Assembly (NCBI RefSeq): GCF_014042015.1
Contig: NZ_CP059493.1
Coordinates: 310,001-374,000 of the forward strand
DNA length: 64,000 nucleotides
Reading direction: 5' to 3'
Source: Actinotalea sp. JY-7876
GTDB lineage: Bacteria > Actinomycetota > Actinomycetes > Actinomycetales > Cellulomonadaceae
Part shown: one piece after another, positions 34,448-47,700 of the stretch
Numbering within the stretch: the stretch's first letter is position 1
How the letters are laid out: each line of letters opens with the position of its first letter
The notes under the pieces: model-generated
What the model saw: the letters and a program-made list of their open reading frames with translations, nothing else
Databases searched by the model: none
What the model was told of the DNA's origin: nothing
Program-made: the position numbers and the translations under genes

Positions 34448-35392
34448 ATGGACGCGCTCACCGGACTCCTTGACGGCCCGCGGGCCCGCGGCGCGTTCCT
34501 GCTGCGCGGCGTCCTCGAGCCGCCCTGGGCCCTGCGCGTCCAGGACCGGGCGCCGATCACGGTGCTCGCCCAGGTCCGCGGCGCCTCGGTGGTCCGGACG
34601 GCCGACGGGACCACCGCGCGCCTGGCACCGGGCGACGTCGCCGTCGTGCGCGGCCCGGAGCCGTACCTCGTCGCCGACGACGTCGGCACGCCGCCCCAGG
34701 CGGTCATCCACCCGGGACAGCAGTGCACGACCCCGGACGGCGTCGCGCTCGCGGAGGCCTGGTACCTCGGCGTGCGGGCGTGGGGCAACGCGGCGGACGG
34801 GTCGACGCACCTGGTGGTCGGCACGTACGAGCTCGCGGGTGAGGTCAGCGGGCGGCTGCTGCGCGCGCTGCCGCAGGTCGTCGTCGTGCCGCGCGGGGAC
34901 GAGGCCGTCGCGACGCTCGTGTCGATGCTCGCGGCCGAGATCGGTCGCGAGGAGCCCGGCCAGACGGCGGTCCTCGACCGCCTCCTCGACCTCCTGCTCA
35001 TCACGGCCCTGCGGTCGTGGTTCGCCCGTGAGGGCGCCGGCGCGCCCGCCTGGTACCGCGCCTGGGCCGACCCGGTCGCGGGCGCCGCACTGCGCCGCAT
35101 CCACCAGCAGCCGGCGGAGCCCTGGACGGTGGTGCGGCTCGCGGACGCCGCCGGCGTCTCGCGTGCCGCTTTCGCGCGCCGGTTCACGGACCTCGTGGGG
35201 GAGTCCCCGATGGCGTACCTCACCGCGTGGCGGATCGCGCTCGCGGCGGACCTGCTCACGCGCCCGGACGCGACGCTCGCCGCCGTGGCGCGCCAGGTCG
35301 GCTACAGCACGCCGTTCGCCCTCAGCACCGCGTTCAAGCGGGTGCGCGGTGTGAGCCCTCGGTCGTACCGCGAGCGCCTGGCCGAGGTCTGA
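34448..35392 (+). CDS. AraC family transcriptional regulator with cupin_6 domain
   Basis: A 314-residue regulator. The N-terminal domain (about 1-195) is a cupin_6-type AraC-binding fold: 'RGAFLLRGVLEPPWALRV', 'PGDVAVVRGPEPYLVADD' and 'VLDRLLDLLLITALRSWFA'. The C-terminal domain (about 210-312) has two helix-turn-helix units: 'WTVVRLADAAGVSRAAFARRFTDLVGESPMAYLTAWRIALAADLL' and 'AAVARQVGYSTPFALSTAFKRVRGVSPRSYR'. Members usually activate a neighbouring oxidoreductase gene in response to a small molecule. It is divergent from the NAD(P)H-binding gene, the likely target. Confidence 0.93.
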   Translation: MDALTGLLDGPRARGAFLLRGVLEPPWALRVQDRAPITVLAQVRGASVVRTADGTTARLAPGDVAVVRGPEPYLVADDVGTPPQAVIHPGQQCTTPDGVALAEAWYLGVRAWGNAADGSTHLVVGTYELAGEVSGRLLRALPQVVVVPRGDEAVATLVSMLAAEIGREEPGQTAVLDRLLDLLLITALRSWFAREGAGAPAWYRAWADPVAGAALRRIHQQPAEPWTVVRLADAAGVSRAAFARRFTDLVGESPMAYLTAWRIALAADLLTRPDATLAAVARQVGYSTPFALSTAFKRVRGVSPRSYRERLAEV

Positions 35393-35422
35393 TCCCCCGA
35401 CGCACGACCGGGCACGGCGGGG

Positions 35423-36214
35423 TCAGCCGAGGAGGGCGCGGCGCCAGGCGTCCGCGTGCTGCTCGGTCCAGCGGGCGTCACGCTCCCAGACCGTGCCGTG
35501 GCCCTCGTCCCACAGGCGCGACCACGGCTGCTCACCGGTGCGATGGCCGTCGGCCAGCAGCGTGTGCATCGACCACGTGCGCGGGCCGAGCGTGGCGAGC
35601 AGGCGCTCGCGGCCGGCGTCGTCCAGGCCGTAGCCGTCGGCGAGGGCAGCGAGCCCGGCGGCCGCGACGTCGACCGGCGTCCCGGGGTCGAGCGGCACGA
35701 GGCCGTGGGCGAGGTAGGCGAGGTCCCAGGTCCGCGTCCCGGGCGCGGCGGCGTCCCAGTCGATGACCACGAGGCGGTCGGGCGCGACGACGAGGTTCCA
35801 CGGGGCGAGGTCGTGGTGGATCACGAGGTCGGCGCCGTCCGACGGGATGGGGCAGACCCAGACGGCCTCGGCCGGCGGCTGCCAGCCGTCCAGGGCGTCG
35901 TGGAGCTCGCGTGCGACGCGGCCCACGGCGGCCGGGTCCAGCGGCGGCGCCCCCGGGGGCGCGGGGTGCGCGACCTCGCCCTCGACGTACTCGAGGACGT
36001 GGCGGCCGCGCGAGTCGATGCCCAGGCTGCGCGGCGCGTGACGGACGCCGACGTCGTGCAGGTGCTCCAGCAGCGCGTGCACGGCGGGCGTCTGCGGGCC
36101 GGCCGGCCGACGGACGGTGTCACCCACGCGGACCAGGCCGGTGGTGACGTTGCCGCCCGTGAGCGGCGTCTCCGCGACACCGGCGGTCTCGGGGAAGGTC
36201 TGCACCTGGCCCAT
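35423..36214 (-). CDS. Aminoglycoside phosphotransferase (APH)-like kinase
   Basis: A 263-residue protein of the APH/choline-kinase fold. The catalytic loop is 'IHHDLAPWNLVV' (HxDxxxxN) near residue 133, and the metal-binding Asp lies in 'VIDWDAAAPGTRTWDLAYLAHG'. The N-lobe begins 'TPLTGGNVTTGLVRVGDTVRRP', as in the short APH-like proteins of actinobacteria. The substrate is probably a small alcohol rather than an antibiotic, but this is not testable here. The ATG at 36214 has no well-spaced ribosome site (GGCAGG abuts it). It converges with the AraC gene. Confidence 0.8.
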   Translation of the reverse strand: MGQVQTFPETAGVAETPLTGGNVTTGLVRVGDTVRRPAGPQTPAVHALLEHLHDVGVRHAPRSLGIDSRGRHVLEYVEGEVAHPAPPGAPPLDPAAVGRVARELHDALDGWQPPAEAVWVCPIPSDGADLVIHHDLAPWNLVVAPDRLVVIDWDAAAPGTRTWDLAYLAHGLVPLDPGTPVDVAAAGLAALADGYGLDDAGRERLLATLGPRTWSMHTLLADGHRTGEQPWSRLWDEGHGTVWERDARWTEQHADAWRRALLG

Positions 36215-36364
36215 CCTGCCGGTCGGGGGCGACGCGGCGCCACGTATCCGCCCGCGGTCGGACGCCTGTGAGGCGCTGCACATGGTCATCTGCTCCAGGT
36301 GCGCGCGCCGCGTGCCGATGCAGGGCAGGGCGCACGGCCGGTGCAGGACCGACGAGGGAGACCC

Positions 36365-36976
36365 ATGACGAGCACGACGCGCGCGGCACGGCGGCCCCTG
36401 CGGCTGGCGGCGGCGCTGACCCTGCTCGGCACCCTGACGGCGTGCGCGGCGTCCACCTCGGGCGAGCCGTCGGCCGCCGCGGAGGCCGCGACCGTCGCGG
36501 AGCCCGCCACGGTCGCGGACCTGCCGGCGCTCGAGGGCGTCACGGCGGGCGTCCCCGAGGGTTGGGCGGCCGCGACGCTCGGCGTCCTCACCTACGCCGT
36601 CCCCGCCGGGTGGGCGGACCTCGGGCTGCCGGCGCCCGGCGGCTGGGAGTACCGCAAGCACGTCGACCCGGCCACGCCGGCGACGCGCGTCCTGGAGGTC
36701 AGCGTGCTCCAGGGCGAGAGCACGTGGAGCGGCGGCTGGCACGGCATGACCGGCGAGCAGGGCTACCGGCTCGACGTCCCCGGCGCCGCGCTCGCGGGCG
36801 TCGACGTGGTCAGCGAGACGGCCGAGGAGGCCGGCGCGTCGACCGCGACGTGGCACGCCGAGATCCACCTGCAGACGCAGGCCGGCCAGTACGTGCTGGT
36901 CGAGCTCACGACCACGCCCGACGACGCCGGCCTGGCGGAGATCCGGTCCCTGGTCGGGACCCTCGCGCTCGCCTGA
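36365..36976 (+). CDS. Putative lipoprotein, unknown function
   Basis: A 203-residue secreted lipoprotein: basic N-terminus 'TRAARRPLRLAAALTLLGTLTAC' with lipobox 'LTAC' (Cys27), an Ala/Glu/Val-rich linker to about residue 55, then a compact domain with 'LGVLTYAVPAGWADLG', 'STWSGGWHGMTGEQGYRLDVPGA' and 'VLVELTTTPDDAGLAEIRSLVGTL'. The domain looks like the 'PsbP/ MOG1-like' or lipoprotein LpqN-type β-α fold, in which a Val-Pro-Gly-Trp strand is followed by a stress-type pattern; the family is not certain. A ribosome site (GGGAG) precedes the ATG. It converges with the DNA ligase, 3 bp away. Confidence 0.75.
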   Translation: MTSTTRAARRPLRLAAALTLLGTLTACAASTSGEPSAAAEAATVAEPATVADLPALEGVTAGVPEGWAAATLGVLTYAVPAGWADLGLPAPGGWEYRKHVDPATPATRVLEVSVLQGESTWSGGWHGMTGEQGYRLDVPGAALAGVDVVSETAEEAGASTATWHAEIHLQTQAGQYVLVELTTTPDDAGLAEIRSLVGTLALA

Positions 36977-36979
36977 GCC

Positions 36980-38041
36980 TCAGCCCAGCACGTCCGACAG
37001 GGCGAACCGCACGGGCACCTCGAGCTGCGCGAAGGTGCAGCTCTCGGGCTCACGGTCCGGACGCCAGCGCGCGAACTGCGCCGTGTGGCGCAGCCGCGTG
37101 CCCTCCATGTGGTCGTAGCGCACCTCGACGACGCGCTCGGGCCGCAGCGGCACGAACGACAGGTCCTTGCCCGAGTTCCACCGGCTGCCGGCGGCCTCCG
37201 TCGGGGTCCGCGTGCCGGAGGCCTGGGCCTGTGCGGTCCACGGGTGGTCCGCGGCGTCCGTGACCAGCGCCTGCAGCTCGGCGAACAGCTCGCGCCGCCG
37301 CGCCATCGGGAACGAGCTGGTCACCCCGATCGAGGTGAGCGTGCCCGCGTCGTCGTACAGGCCGAGCAGGAGCGAGCCGACGGCGGCGTCGTCGGCCTTG
37401 TGGACGCGGTAACCGGCGACCACGCAGTCCGCCGTCCGCTCGTGCTTGACCTTGGTCATGACGCGCTTGTCCGGCTGGTAGGGCAGGTCCGGGCGCTTGG
37501 CCACGACGCCGTCGAGCCCCGCGCCCTCGAAGAGGGAGAACCACCGCGTGGCCTCCGCCAGGTCCGTCGTCGTGCGCGTGAGGTAGACGCCCGGCCCGCC
37601 GCCGGTGACCGCCCTCTCGAGCGCGGCCCGCCGCTCGGCGAACGGGCGTCCCGTGAGGTCCTCGTCGCCCAGCGCCAGGAGGTCGAAGACCACGAGCACC
37701 GCGGGCGTCTGCTCCGCGAGGAGGCGCACCCGCGACTCCGCCGGGTGGATGCGCTGCAGGAGCGCCTCGAAGTCGAGTCCCGAGCCGTCGGCGCTCGCGA
37801 CGACGATCTCGCCGTCGACCACGCACCGCGCGTGGAGCTCGCGCCGGACCGCCTCGACGACCTCGGGGAAGTACCGCGTCATCGGCTTGGTGTTGCGGCT
37901 GCCGATCTCGACGTCGTCGCCGTCCCGGAAGACGACCGAGCGGAAGCCGTCCCACTTGGGCTCGTAGAGCTGGCCGGGCGGGATCTCGGCCGCGGACTTC
38001 GCGAGCATCGGGGCGACGGGCGGCATCACCGGCAGGTCCAT
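36980..38041 (-). CDS. ATP-dependent DNA ligase (LigC-like)
   Basis: A 353-residue ATP-dependent ligase. The adenylated Lys is in 'YEPKWDGFRSV' (motif I, Lys29), motif III is 'VVFDLLALG', motif IV is 'GLDGVVAKRPD', and motif V is 'KRVMTKVKHERTADCVVAGYR'. The OB-fold with 'GVTSSFPMARRRELF' follows. The length and the lack of polymerase or nuclease domains fit actinobacterial LigC, associated with alternative end-joining and base-excision repair; NAD-dependent LigA is presumably elsewhere. ATG 38041 starts the conserved 'MDLPVMPPVAPMLAKSA' segment. Confidence 0.93.
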   Translation of the reverse strand: MDLPVMPPVAPMLAKSAAEIPPGQLYEPKWDGFRSVVFRDGDDVEIGSRNTKPMTRYFPEVVEAVRRELHARCVVDGEIVVASADGSGLDFEALLQRIHPAESRVRLLAEQTPAVLVVFDLLALGDEDLTGRPFAERRAALERAVTGGGPGVYLTRTTTDLAEATRWFSLFEGAGLDGVVAKRPDLPYQPDKRVMTKVKHERTADCVVAGYRVHKADDAAVGSLLLGLYDDAGTLTSIGVTSSFPMARRRELFAELQALVTDAADHPWTAQAQASGTRTPTEAAGSRWNSGKDLSFVPLRPERVVEVRYDHMEGTRLRHTAQFARWRPDREPESCTFAQLEVPVRFALSDVLG

Positions 38042-38094
38042 CGGCCCAGTGTGGTGGCTGCCGCCGACACGGGCGAGGCCTGCGCCGGGCTCGG

Positions 38095-38943
38095 TCACGG
38101 GTTGCACCGCGCCGCGAGGACGCCGATCAGGCCGACGTCGGGCCGCCAGGGCTCGAGGTTCCAGGTCTTCTTGTCCGGGGCGCCGACGGCGTGGCAGACG
38201 AGCTGGTCGTGCATCACGGGCGTACCGGCCTCGGGCTCCATCGCCACCAGCTGTGCCTCGAGCAGGGCGATGGCGGCCAGCCCCGAGGTGCGGGCCCACG
38301 GCGTCGGGTCGACGGCGAGGGACCGGCCGCCCTCGCGGTCGCCCCACGTCGCGGACTCGAGGGTGACGTCGGCCGCCGACGCGTGGACCTCGACGGTCGC
38401 GGGTGCGTCGGCGGCCTGGCCCGCGCCGCCGATGCCCGAGTCGCCCTGGAGGTGGAGCGCGACGAGGTCGTCGGTCCGCAGGGACCAGGTCGCCCGCCCG
38501 GCGCTCGCGCTCGGCGGGGCGAGGGCGGCGACCGGGGCGCCGGCGGCGTCGAGGACGAGCACGGAACCGTCGTCCTCGGTGCGGAAGGAGCCGCCGTCGG
38601 GCGCCGCGAGCAGGAGGGGTTCGGCGACGGCCGTCAGGACCTCGGGCGCGTACGACCACGTCCACCGGGTGGCGCCGTCGGCGGTGGACGGCGGCCCGGC
38701 GGTGGGCGCGAGGAGCACCGCCACCATGCCGCCGACACCCGCCGGTGCCCCGGCGGCGCGCGCCTGTGCGGCGTCCTGCGGGACCACCGTGACGGTCGCC
38801 GTCGTCCCCGGCTCGGTCGAGGGCGAGGGGTGGGTGGCGGCGGGCGGCGTCGTCGGCGCGGGGCCCGCTGGGGCGCACGCCGCGAGCGCGCCGACGAGCG
38901 CCAGCACGACGACGGCGCGGGCACGCCGGGGGATCAGGGGCAC
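38095..38943 (-). CDS. DUF2599 domain lipoprotein
   Basis: A 282-residue lipoprotein. GTG 38943 is preferred because GGAGG lies 5 nt upstream; the ATG 18 nt earlier has a poor site. The signal peptide '[20 protein letters not shown]' ends in lipobox 'LAAC', followed by a Pro/Thr/Ser linker. The mid region is unassigned. The C-terminal 45 residues match DUF2599, with '[29 protein letters not shown]' and a closing 'CNP'. DUF2599 proteins of actinobacteria are secreted and of unknown function. The gene is divergent from purL across a gap with repeated CGGATG motifs. Confidence 0.8.
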   Translation of the reverse strand: MPLIPRRARAVVVLALVGALAACAPAGPAPTTPPAATHPSPSTEPGTTATVTVVPQDAAQARAAGAPAGVGGMVAVLLAPTAGPPSTADGATRWTWSYAPEVLTAVAEPLLLAAPDGGSFRTEDDGSVLVLDAAGAPVAALAPPSASAGRATWSLRTDDLVALHLQGDSGIGGAGQAADAPATVEVHASAADVTLESATWGDREGGRSLAVDPTPWARTSGLAAIALLEAQLVAMEPEAGTPVMHDQLVCHAVGAPDKKTWNLEPWRPDVGLIGVLAARCNP

Positions 38944-39014
38944 GGACACCTCCGCCCCCATGCTCCCGGGCGCGCCACCCCCCACGCCACCACCCGCGGG
39001 TGGACGAACCGGTA

Positions 39015-39097
39015 CGGATGCTCGCATCCGCGCATCCGCACAGGTGGCCGCGTACTTTCCCTGGCCAGGTGCACGGATGTGCGCGTTCGAACATCCG
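39015..39097. promoter_or_regulatory. Cluster of CGGATG/CATCCG elements upstream of purL
   Basis: CGGATGC (39015-39021) faces GCATCCG (39024-39030) across 2 nt, GCATCCG repeats at 39032-39038, and CGGATGT (39074-39080) faces ACATCCG (39091-39097) across 10 nt. A GTTCGAAC palindrome lies at 39085-39092. This is five copies of a 7-bp half-site in 83 bp, in the divergent gap between the DUF2599 lipoprotein and purL. A regulator-binding array is the likely reading; the regulator is unknown. Confidence 0.5.
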
Positions 39098-39233
39098 ACG
39101 CCGGCCGCCCGCGGCCCCGGCGGCGCTCGCCGTGCTGCGCCGTGCCGCTGCGTCGGGCGCGAGACGGCCGCACCGGTGTCGGAGGGCGCCGGTAGCCTGG
39201 CGGCGTCCCCTTGGCTCTCCCGGTAGGGAATCG

Positions 39234-41600
<2,367 letters not shown>

Positions 41601-41634
41601 GGGCCCGGCGCGTGAGGACGTCGGCGGTGGGCGC

Positions 41635-42387
41635 GTGAGCGTCGCCGTCGAGGTCGCCGTGCAGGACGCGCCGGGCGCGCGCGTCGCGCTCGCGGCGGGC
41701 GCCGACCGCGTCGAGCTGTGCGCCGGCCTGGCCGCGACGGGCGGGCTCAGCCCGACGCCGGCCGCCGTCGCGGCCGTCGCAGACGTCGGGCTGCCGGTGC
41801 ACGTGCTGGTCCGGCCGCGCGCAGGCGGCTTCGTCCACGACGACGACGAGCGGCGGCTGCTCGTGGCCGAGGTGCGTGACGCGCTCGCGGCCGGGGCGAC
41901 CGGCGTCGTCGTCGGCGCGCTGACCGCGGGCGGCGCCGTCGACGAGCCGGCCGTCGCCGCCCTCGTCGCCGCGGCCGACGGCGCCCCCGTGACCTTCCAC
42001 CGTGCGCTCGACGTCGTCGTCGACCGCGAGGACGCCCTCGAGCGCCTGGTCGGGCTGGGCGTCGCGCGCGTCCTGACGTCGGGCGGTGCGCCACGGGCGG
42101 GCGACGGCGTGGACGCGCTGAGCGCCCTCGTGCGGGCCGCGGCGGGCCGGATCGAGGTCATGGCCGGTGGCGGTGTCGTGCCGCGCGACGTGCCCCGGCT
42201 GCTCGCGGCCGGCGTGGACGCCGTACACCTGTCGGCGCGCGGTCAGGCCGAGGACCGTGGCCCCGTCGGACCCGGGGGCGGCGCGGGCGGTGGGCGCGAC
42301 GTGACCGACGGCTCGGCGGTCGGGGCGGTGGTCGAGCTCGCCCGGGCGTACCGTCGGGGAGGGACCGCGGGCGGGGGGTGGCCGTAG
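41635..42387 (+). CDS. cutC: Copper homeostasis protein CutC
   Basis: A 250-residue TIM-barrel protein of the CutC family. 'EVAVQDAPGARVALAAGADRVELCAGLAATGGLSPTPA', 'VHVLVRPRAGGFVHDDDE', 'VTFHRALDV', 'RVLTSGGAP' and 'IEVMAGGGVVPRDVPRL' are the family signatures. CutC was named for copper tolerance in E. coli, though later work questions a direct copper role. The C-terminal 30 residues are Gly-rich. The GTG start (41635) follows purL by 34 nt and the gene is probably co-transcribed with it. Confidence 0.92.
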   Translation: MSVAVEVAVQDAPGARVALAAGADRVELCAGLAATGGLSPTPAAVAAVADVGLPVHVLVRPRAGGFVHDDDERRLLVAEVRDALAAGATGVVVGALTAGGAVDEPAVAALVAAADGAPVTFHRALDVVVDREDALERLVGLGVARVLTSGGAPRAGDGVDALSALVRAAAGRIEVMAGGGVVPRDVPRLLAAGVDAVHLSARGQAEDRGPVGPGGGAGGGRDVTDGSAVGAVVELARAYRRGGTAGGGWP

Positions 42388-43875
<1,488 letters not shown>

Positions 43876-43887
43876 CGGGTCGACCTC

Positions 43888-44265
43888 ATGCCGCCGCGCC
43901 GCCGGACCGACCCCGCCGAGGGGCGCGCCGCCGTGGCGGCGTGGCGGGCCGACCCGAGCGGGGCGCCGCGCGGCGTCGTGCGCACCGCCGTCCGGTTCAC
44001 GCTCGAGGAGCTGGCCGACGTCGCCCCGGGTAACGCCGTCGAGGTCCGCGTGCCGCCCGACGGCGCCGTGCAGGCCGTCGCGGGGCCCCGCCACACGCGC
44101 GGCACGCCCCCCAACGTCGTCGAGACCGACCCGGCCACCTGGCTCGCCCTGGCGACGGGCGCACTGACGTGGGCCGAGGCGACGTCGTCGGGCGCCGTCC
44201 ACGCGTCCGGCGAGCGTGCGGACCTCTCCGGCCACCTCCCCCTCCAGGCGACCCGCCCCCGCTGA
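43888..44265 (+). CDS. Sterol carrier family (SCP_3-like) protein
   Basis: A 125-residue protein matching the short 'bacterial SCP orthologue' family: '[64 protein letters not shown]' style with a closing '[14 protein letters not shown]'. The SCP2 fold binds lipids in eukaryotes, but the bacterial role is unknown; the family often appears beside purine genes in actinobacteria. The ATG lies 12 nt after gdhA, so it is probably in the same transcript. A repeat-rich region follows directly. (Segments quoted are motifs; the call rests on their order.). Confidence 0.78.
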   Translation: MPPRRRTDPAEGRAAVAAWRADPSGAPRGVVRTAVRFTLEELADVAPGNAVEVRVPPDGAVQAVAGPRHTRGTPPNVVETDPATWLALATGALTWAEATSSGAVHASGERADLSGHLPLQATRPR

Positions 44266-44268
44266 CGC

Positions 44269-44605
44269 CGCGGAGCACGGTGCCACCCGCGGAGCACCGT
44301 GCGCGGAGCGTGAAGCCGCGCCCGGGGAGTGTGGAGCGTCGTGCCGTGACACACCGGCGAGTCGTGGCACGCCGCTCCGCACTGGCGGCACGGCGCTCCG
44401 CGCTCGGGCACGACGCTCCGCGGGTGGTACGACGCTCCGCGGGTGGCACGGTGCTCCGCGCTCGGCACGGTGCTCCGCCCGGGGAGTGTGGAGGGTCGTG
44501 CCGTGACCCACCGGCGAGTCGTGGCACGCCGCTCCACACTCGAGGCACAGGGCTCCGCACTCGGGCACGACGCTCCGCGGGTGGCACGGTGCTCCGCGCT
44601 CGGCA
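44269..44605. repeat. Nested direct and inverted repeat field
   Basis: This fills most of the 530-bp gap between the SCP_3 gene and the secreted nuclease. A 107-bp block at 44321-44427 recurs at 44478-44584 with no indels and 8 mismatches (92.5% identity; 157-bp period). Inside are about six 19-bp units of consensus GCACGRYGCTCCGCGSKYG. A 24-bp unit occurs twice directly (44437-44460, 44575-44598) and once inverted with one mismatch (44269-44292), so a long hairpin spanning the field is possible. Reading frames through it are repetitive and unlikely to be coding. From 44606 to 44796 the gap holds a probable promoter for the nuclease. Confidence 0.85.
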
Positions 44606-44714
44606 CGGGGCGGGGTGGGGGTGTCTGCGGTGGGTGGCGTGACCGGATGCTGGGATCGGTGTCCGGCGGGTGAGCACCTGTCATGGCGCGCATGACGCAA
44701 TGTGACGCGAGCCT

Positions 44715-44725
44715 GGTCATTCACC
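44715..44725 (+). promoter_or_regulatory. Possible PHO-box half-site
   Basis: GGTCATTCACC fits the 11-bp Streptomyces PhoP direct-repeat unit (G[G/T]TCAYYYR[G/C]G) at 10 of 11 positions. It is 71 nt before the nuclease/5'-nucleotidase start, a class often induced by phosphate shortage. The adjacent unit is poor, so this is a weak call. Confidence 0.3.
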
Positions 44726-44796
44726 CGTTCGGCGTCTAACGTCCGTGCGTCGGCACGGTCGCCGACGCTCGGACGCCCCCGGAGGTTCACGCCCAG

Positions 44797-47700
44797 ATGC
44801 ATCCTCAGCGCCGCGGTGCCACGCGCCTCCTCGCACTCTCCGCCGCCGGGGCGACAGCCCTGGTCGCCGGTGTCGTCGCCCCCGCTGCGGCCGACGACGT
44901 CGCCGCCGCCGCCGCGACGCACACGATCGCCGAGGTCCAGGGCGACGGTGACGCCACGCCGCTCGCCGGCAGCACCGTCACCGTCGAGGGCGTGGTCACG
45001 GCCGACCACCGCGAGGGCGGATACCGCGGCGTCTACGTCCAGACCTCTGGCTCGGGCGGCGACGTCGACGCCACCCCCGGCGCGTCCGACGGCGTGTTCG
45101 TGTTCCTCGGCTCCCGCACGACGACCGCCGCCGTCGGCGACCTCGTGCGCGTCACCGGCGTCGCGGGGGAGTACTTCGGGCTCACCCAGATCAGCGCGAG
45201 CGCGGCGGGCGCCGCCGTCGAGGTGCTGGGCGCCGGCGAGCTGCCCGCGCCCGCGCCGCTGCCGGACGACGTCGTCGGCGAGGCGCGCGAGGCGCTCGAG
45301 GGCATGCTCGTCAGCCCGCAGGGCAGCTACCTCGTCGCGTCGACGCACGAGGTCGACCGGTTCGGGTCGGTCTGGCTCGCCGCGGGCGACGCGCTGCCGG
45401 TCAAGAGCACGGAGATCGCGCGCCCCGGCCCCGAGGCCGACGCGATCGCGGCGGCCAACGACGCCCGGCTCCTGCTGCTCGACGACGGCCGCAGCGCCCA
45501 GGTCACGAGCGCCACCCAGCCGTACCTCACCGCGGACCCGGTCCGCACGGGAGACGCCGCGCAGTTCGGCGACCTCGCCTACGTGCTCCACTACGGCTTC
45601 GACCGCTGGCGCCTTCAGCCGACGACGCCGCTGTCGGCCACGACCGACGATGCGCTCGAGCCGACGTTCGCCGAGCTCAACCCCCGCCCCGCCGTCCCCG
45701 CGGAGGTGGGCGGAGACCTCCAGGTGGCGGCCTTCAACGTCCTCAACTACTTCACGACCCTCACGTCCCAGGACCCCGACGCGCGCGGAGCCGCGACGGC
45801 CGAGGCGCTCGCCGTGCAGCGCGCGAAGATCGTCGCCGCGATCTCGGCCCTCGACGCCGACGTCGTCGCCCTGCAGGAGATCGAGAACTCGGTCCACTTC
45901 GGCGACGGCACGCCCGACGTCGCCCTCGCGGATCTCGTCGCCGGCCTCAACGAGGCGGCCGGCGGGCCGGAGTGGGCCTACGTGGCGACGCCCGCCGCAC
46001 TCGTCGGCGAGGGTGCCCCGGACACCGACGTGATCATGAATGCGATCATCTACCGGCCGGCCGCCGTCACGCCGGTCGGGGACCCCGCGACCGACGTCGA
46101 CGAGACGGTGTGGGACATCGCCCGCGAGCCGATCGCGCAGGTCTTCACGACGCCCGCCGGCGAGGGCAGCGCGTTCCTCGTCGTGGCGAACCACTTCAAG
46201 TCCAAGGGCGGCGACGGCGCGGAGCCCGCCGACGGCCAGGGGCACTTCAACGCCGAGCGGGTCGAGCAGGCCCGCGCGGTGCTGGCGCTGGTCACCCGGC
46301 TCCAGGACGAGACCGGGGTCGAGGACGCCGTCGTGCTGGGCGACCTCAACGCCTACGCGCAGGAGGACCCGGTCGTCGAGCTCACCTCGCAGGGCTGGGT
46401 CGACCTCGTGCCGGCGCTCGACCCCGGTGCGGCGACCTACACCTTCGACGGCGAGCTCGGCTCCCTCGACCACGCGCTCGCGACGCCGTCGTTCGCGGCG
46501 CGCGTCACCGGTGCGGACGTCTGGGACATCAACGCCGACGAGTGGTCCGGTCACCAGTACACCGGCCCCCAGGCGGACCCGACGACGGTCTACCGCGCCT
46601 CGGACCACGACCCGATCCTGCTCGGCGTCACGGCGGACGGTGAGGGCGCCGGCGGCACGGTCGAGATCGACCTGCTGGGGATCAACGACTTCCACGGGCG
46701 CATCGAGCCCGACGGCGTGACGGCCGGCGCCGCGGTGCTCGCGGGGGCGGTCGACGCCTACCGCGCGGCCAACCCGAGCACGCTGTTCGTCTCGGCCGGC
46801 GACAACATCGGCGCCTCGACGTTCACCTCCTTCGTCGGCCAGGACCGGCCGACGCTCGACGCGCTCGACGCCATGGGGCTCGACGTGTCGGCCGTCGGCA
46901 ACCACGAGCTCGACCAGGGGCGGGTCGACCTCGACGACCGCGTGATCCCGCGGGCCGACTTCCCGTACCTCGCCGCGAACCTCTACGACCGCGCCACCGG
47001 TGAGCCGGCCTACGACGAGTCGTGGGTCACCGAGGTCGACGGCGTGCGCGTCGGCTTCGTCGGCGCGGTGACCGAGGCGCTGCCCTCGCTCGTGCGACCG
47101 ACGGGCATCGAGAGCCTCGAGGTCCGCCCCGTGGTGGCCGAGGTCGACCGCGTGGCCGCCGAGCTCTCGGACGGCGACGAGGCCAACGGCGAGGCCGACG
47201 TCGTCGTGCTGCTCGTCCACGAGGGACCGGCGACGGGCGACCTCGCGGACTCGACCGACGACTCGGTCTTCGGGCAGATCGTCGCCGGCGTCGGCCCCGA
47301 GGTCGACGTGATCTTCGCCGGGCACACGCACCAGGCGCACGCGCACCAGATCCCGGTGGACGGCTGGGCGGAGGGCCTGACGCGCCCGGTCGTCCAGAGC
47401 GGCCAGTACGGCCAGGGGCTCGCGCACGTGACGCTCGAGGTCGACCCCGCCACGGGCGAGGTCGTCGCGAACGCGTCGGAGGTCGTGCCGCTCGCCCCGG
47501 GCGGCGTCCCCGCGTTCCCGGCGGACCCGGAGGTCGCCCAGATCGTCGCCGACGCGGTCGCGGAGGCGGACGAGCTCGGCAAGGTCTCGCTCGGGCAGAT
47601 CACGGGAGACCTGCTGCGCGCGCGGCAGTCGACCGGCTCGGAGAACCGCGGCGGCGAGTCGACGCTGAACAACCTCGTCGCCGACGTCCAGCTGTGGGCC

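Noticed and set aside
39085-39092. GTTCGAAC suggested an SOS (LexA) box near purL and the DNA ligase.
   Set aside because: The actinobacterial SOS box needs spaced GAAC/GTTC half-sites (about 4 nt apart), which are absent here.
44321-44584. The regularly repeated units suggested a CRISPR array.
   Set aside because: The units are contiguous or nested without unique spacers of even length, and no cas genes are nearby.
44281-44678. Long repetitive reading frames through the repeat field (Arg/Ala/His-rich proteins on both strands).
   Set aside because: They are translations of the tandem repeats, have no good ribosome sites, and the sequence is better explained as an intergenic repeat element.
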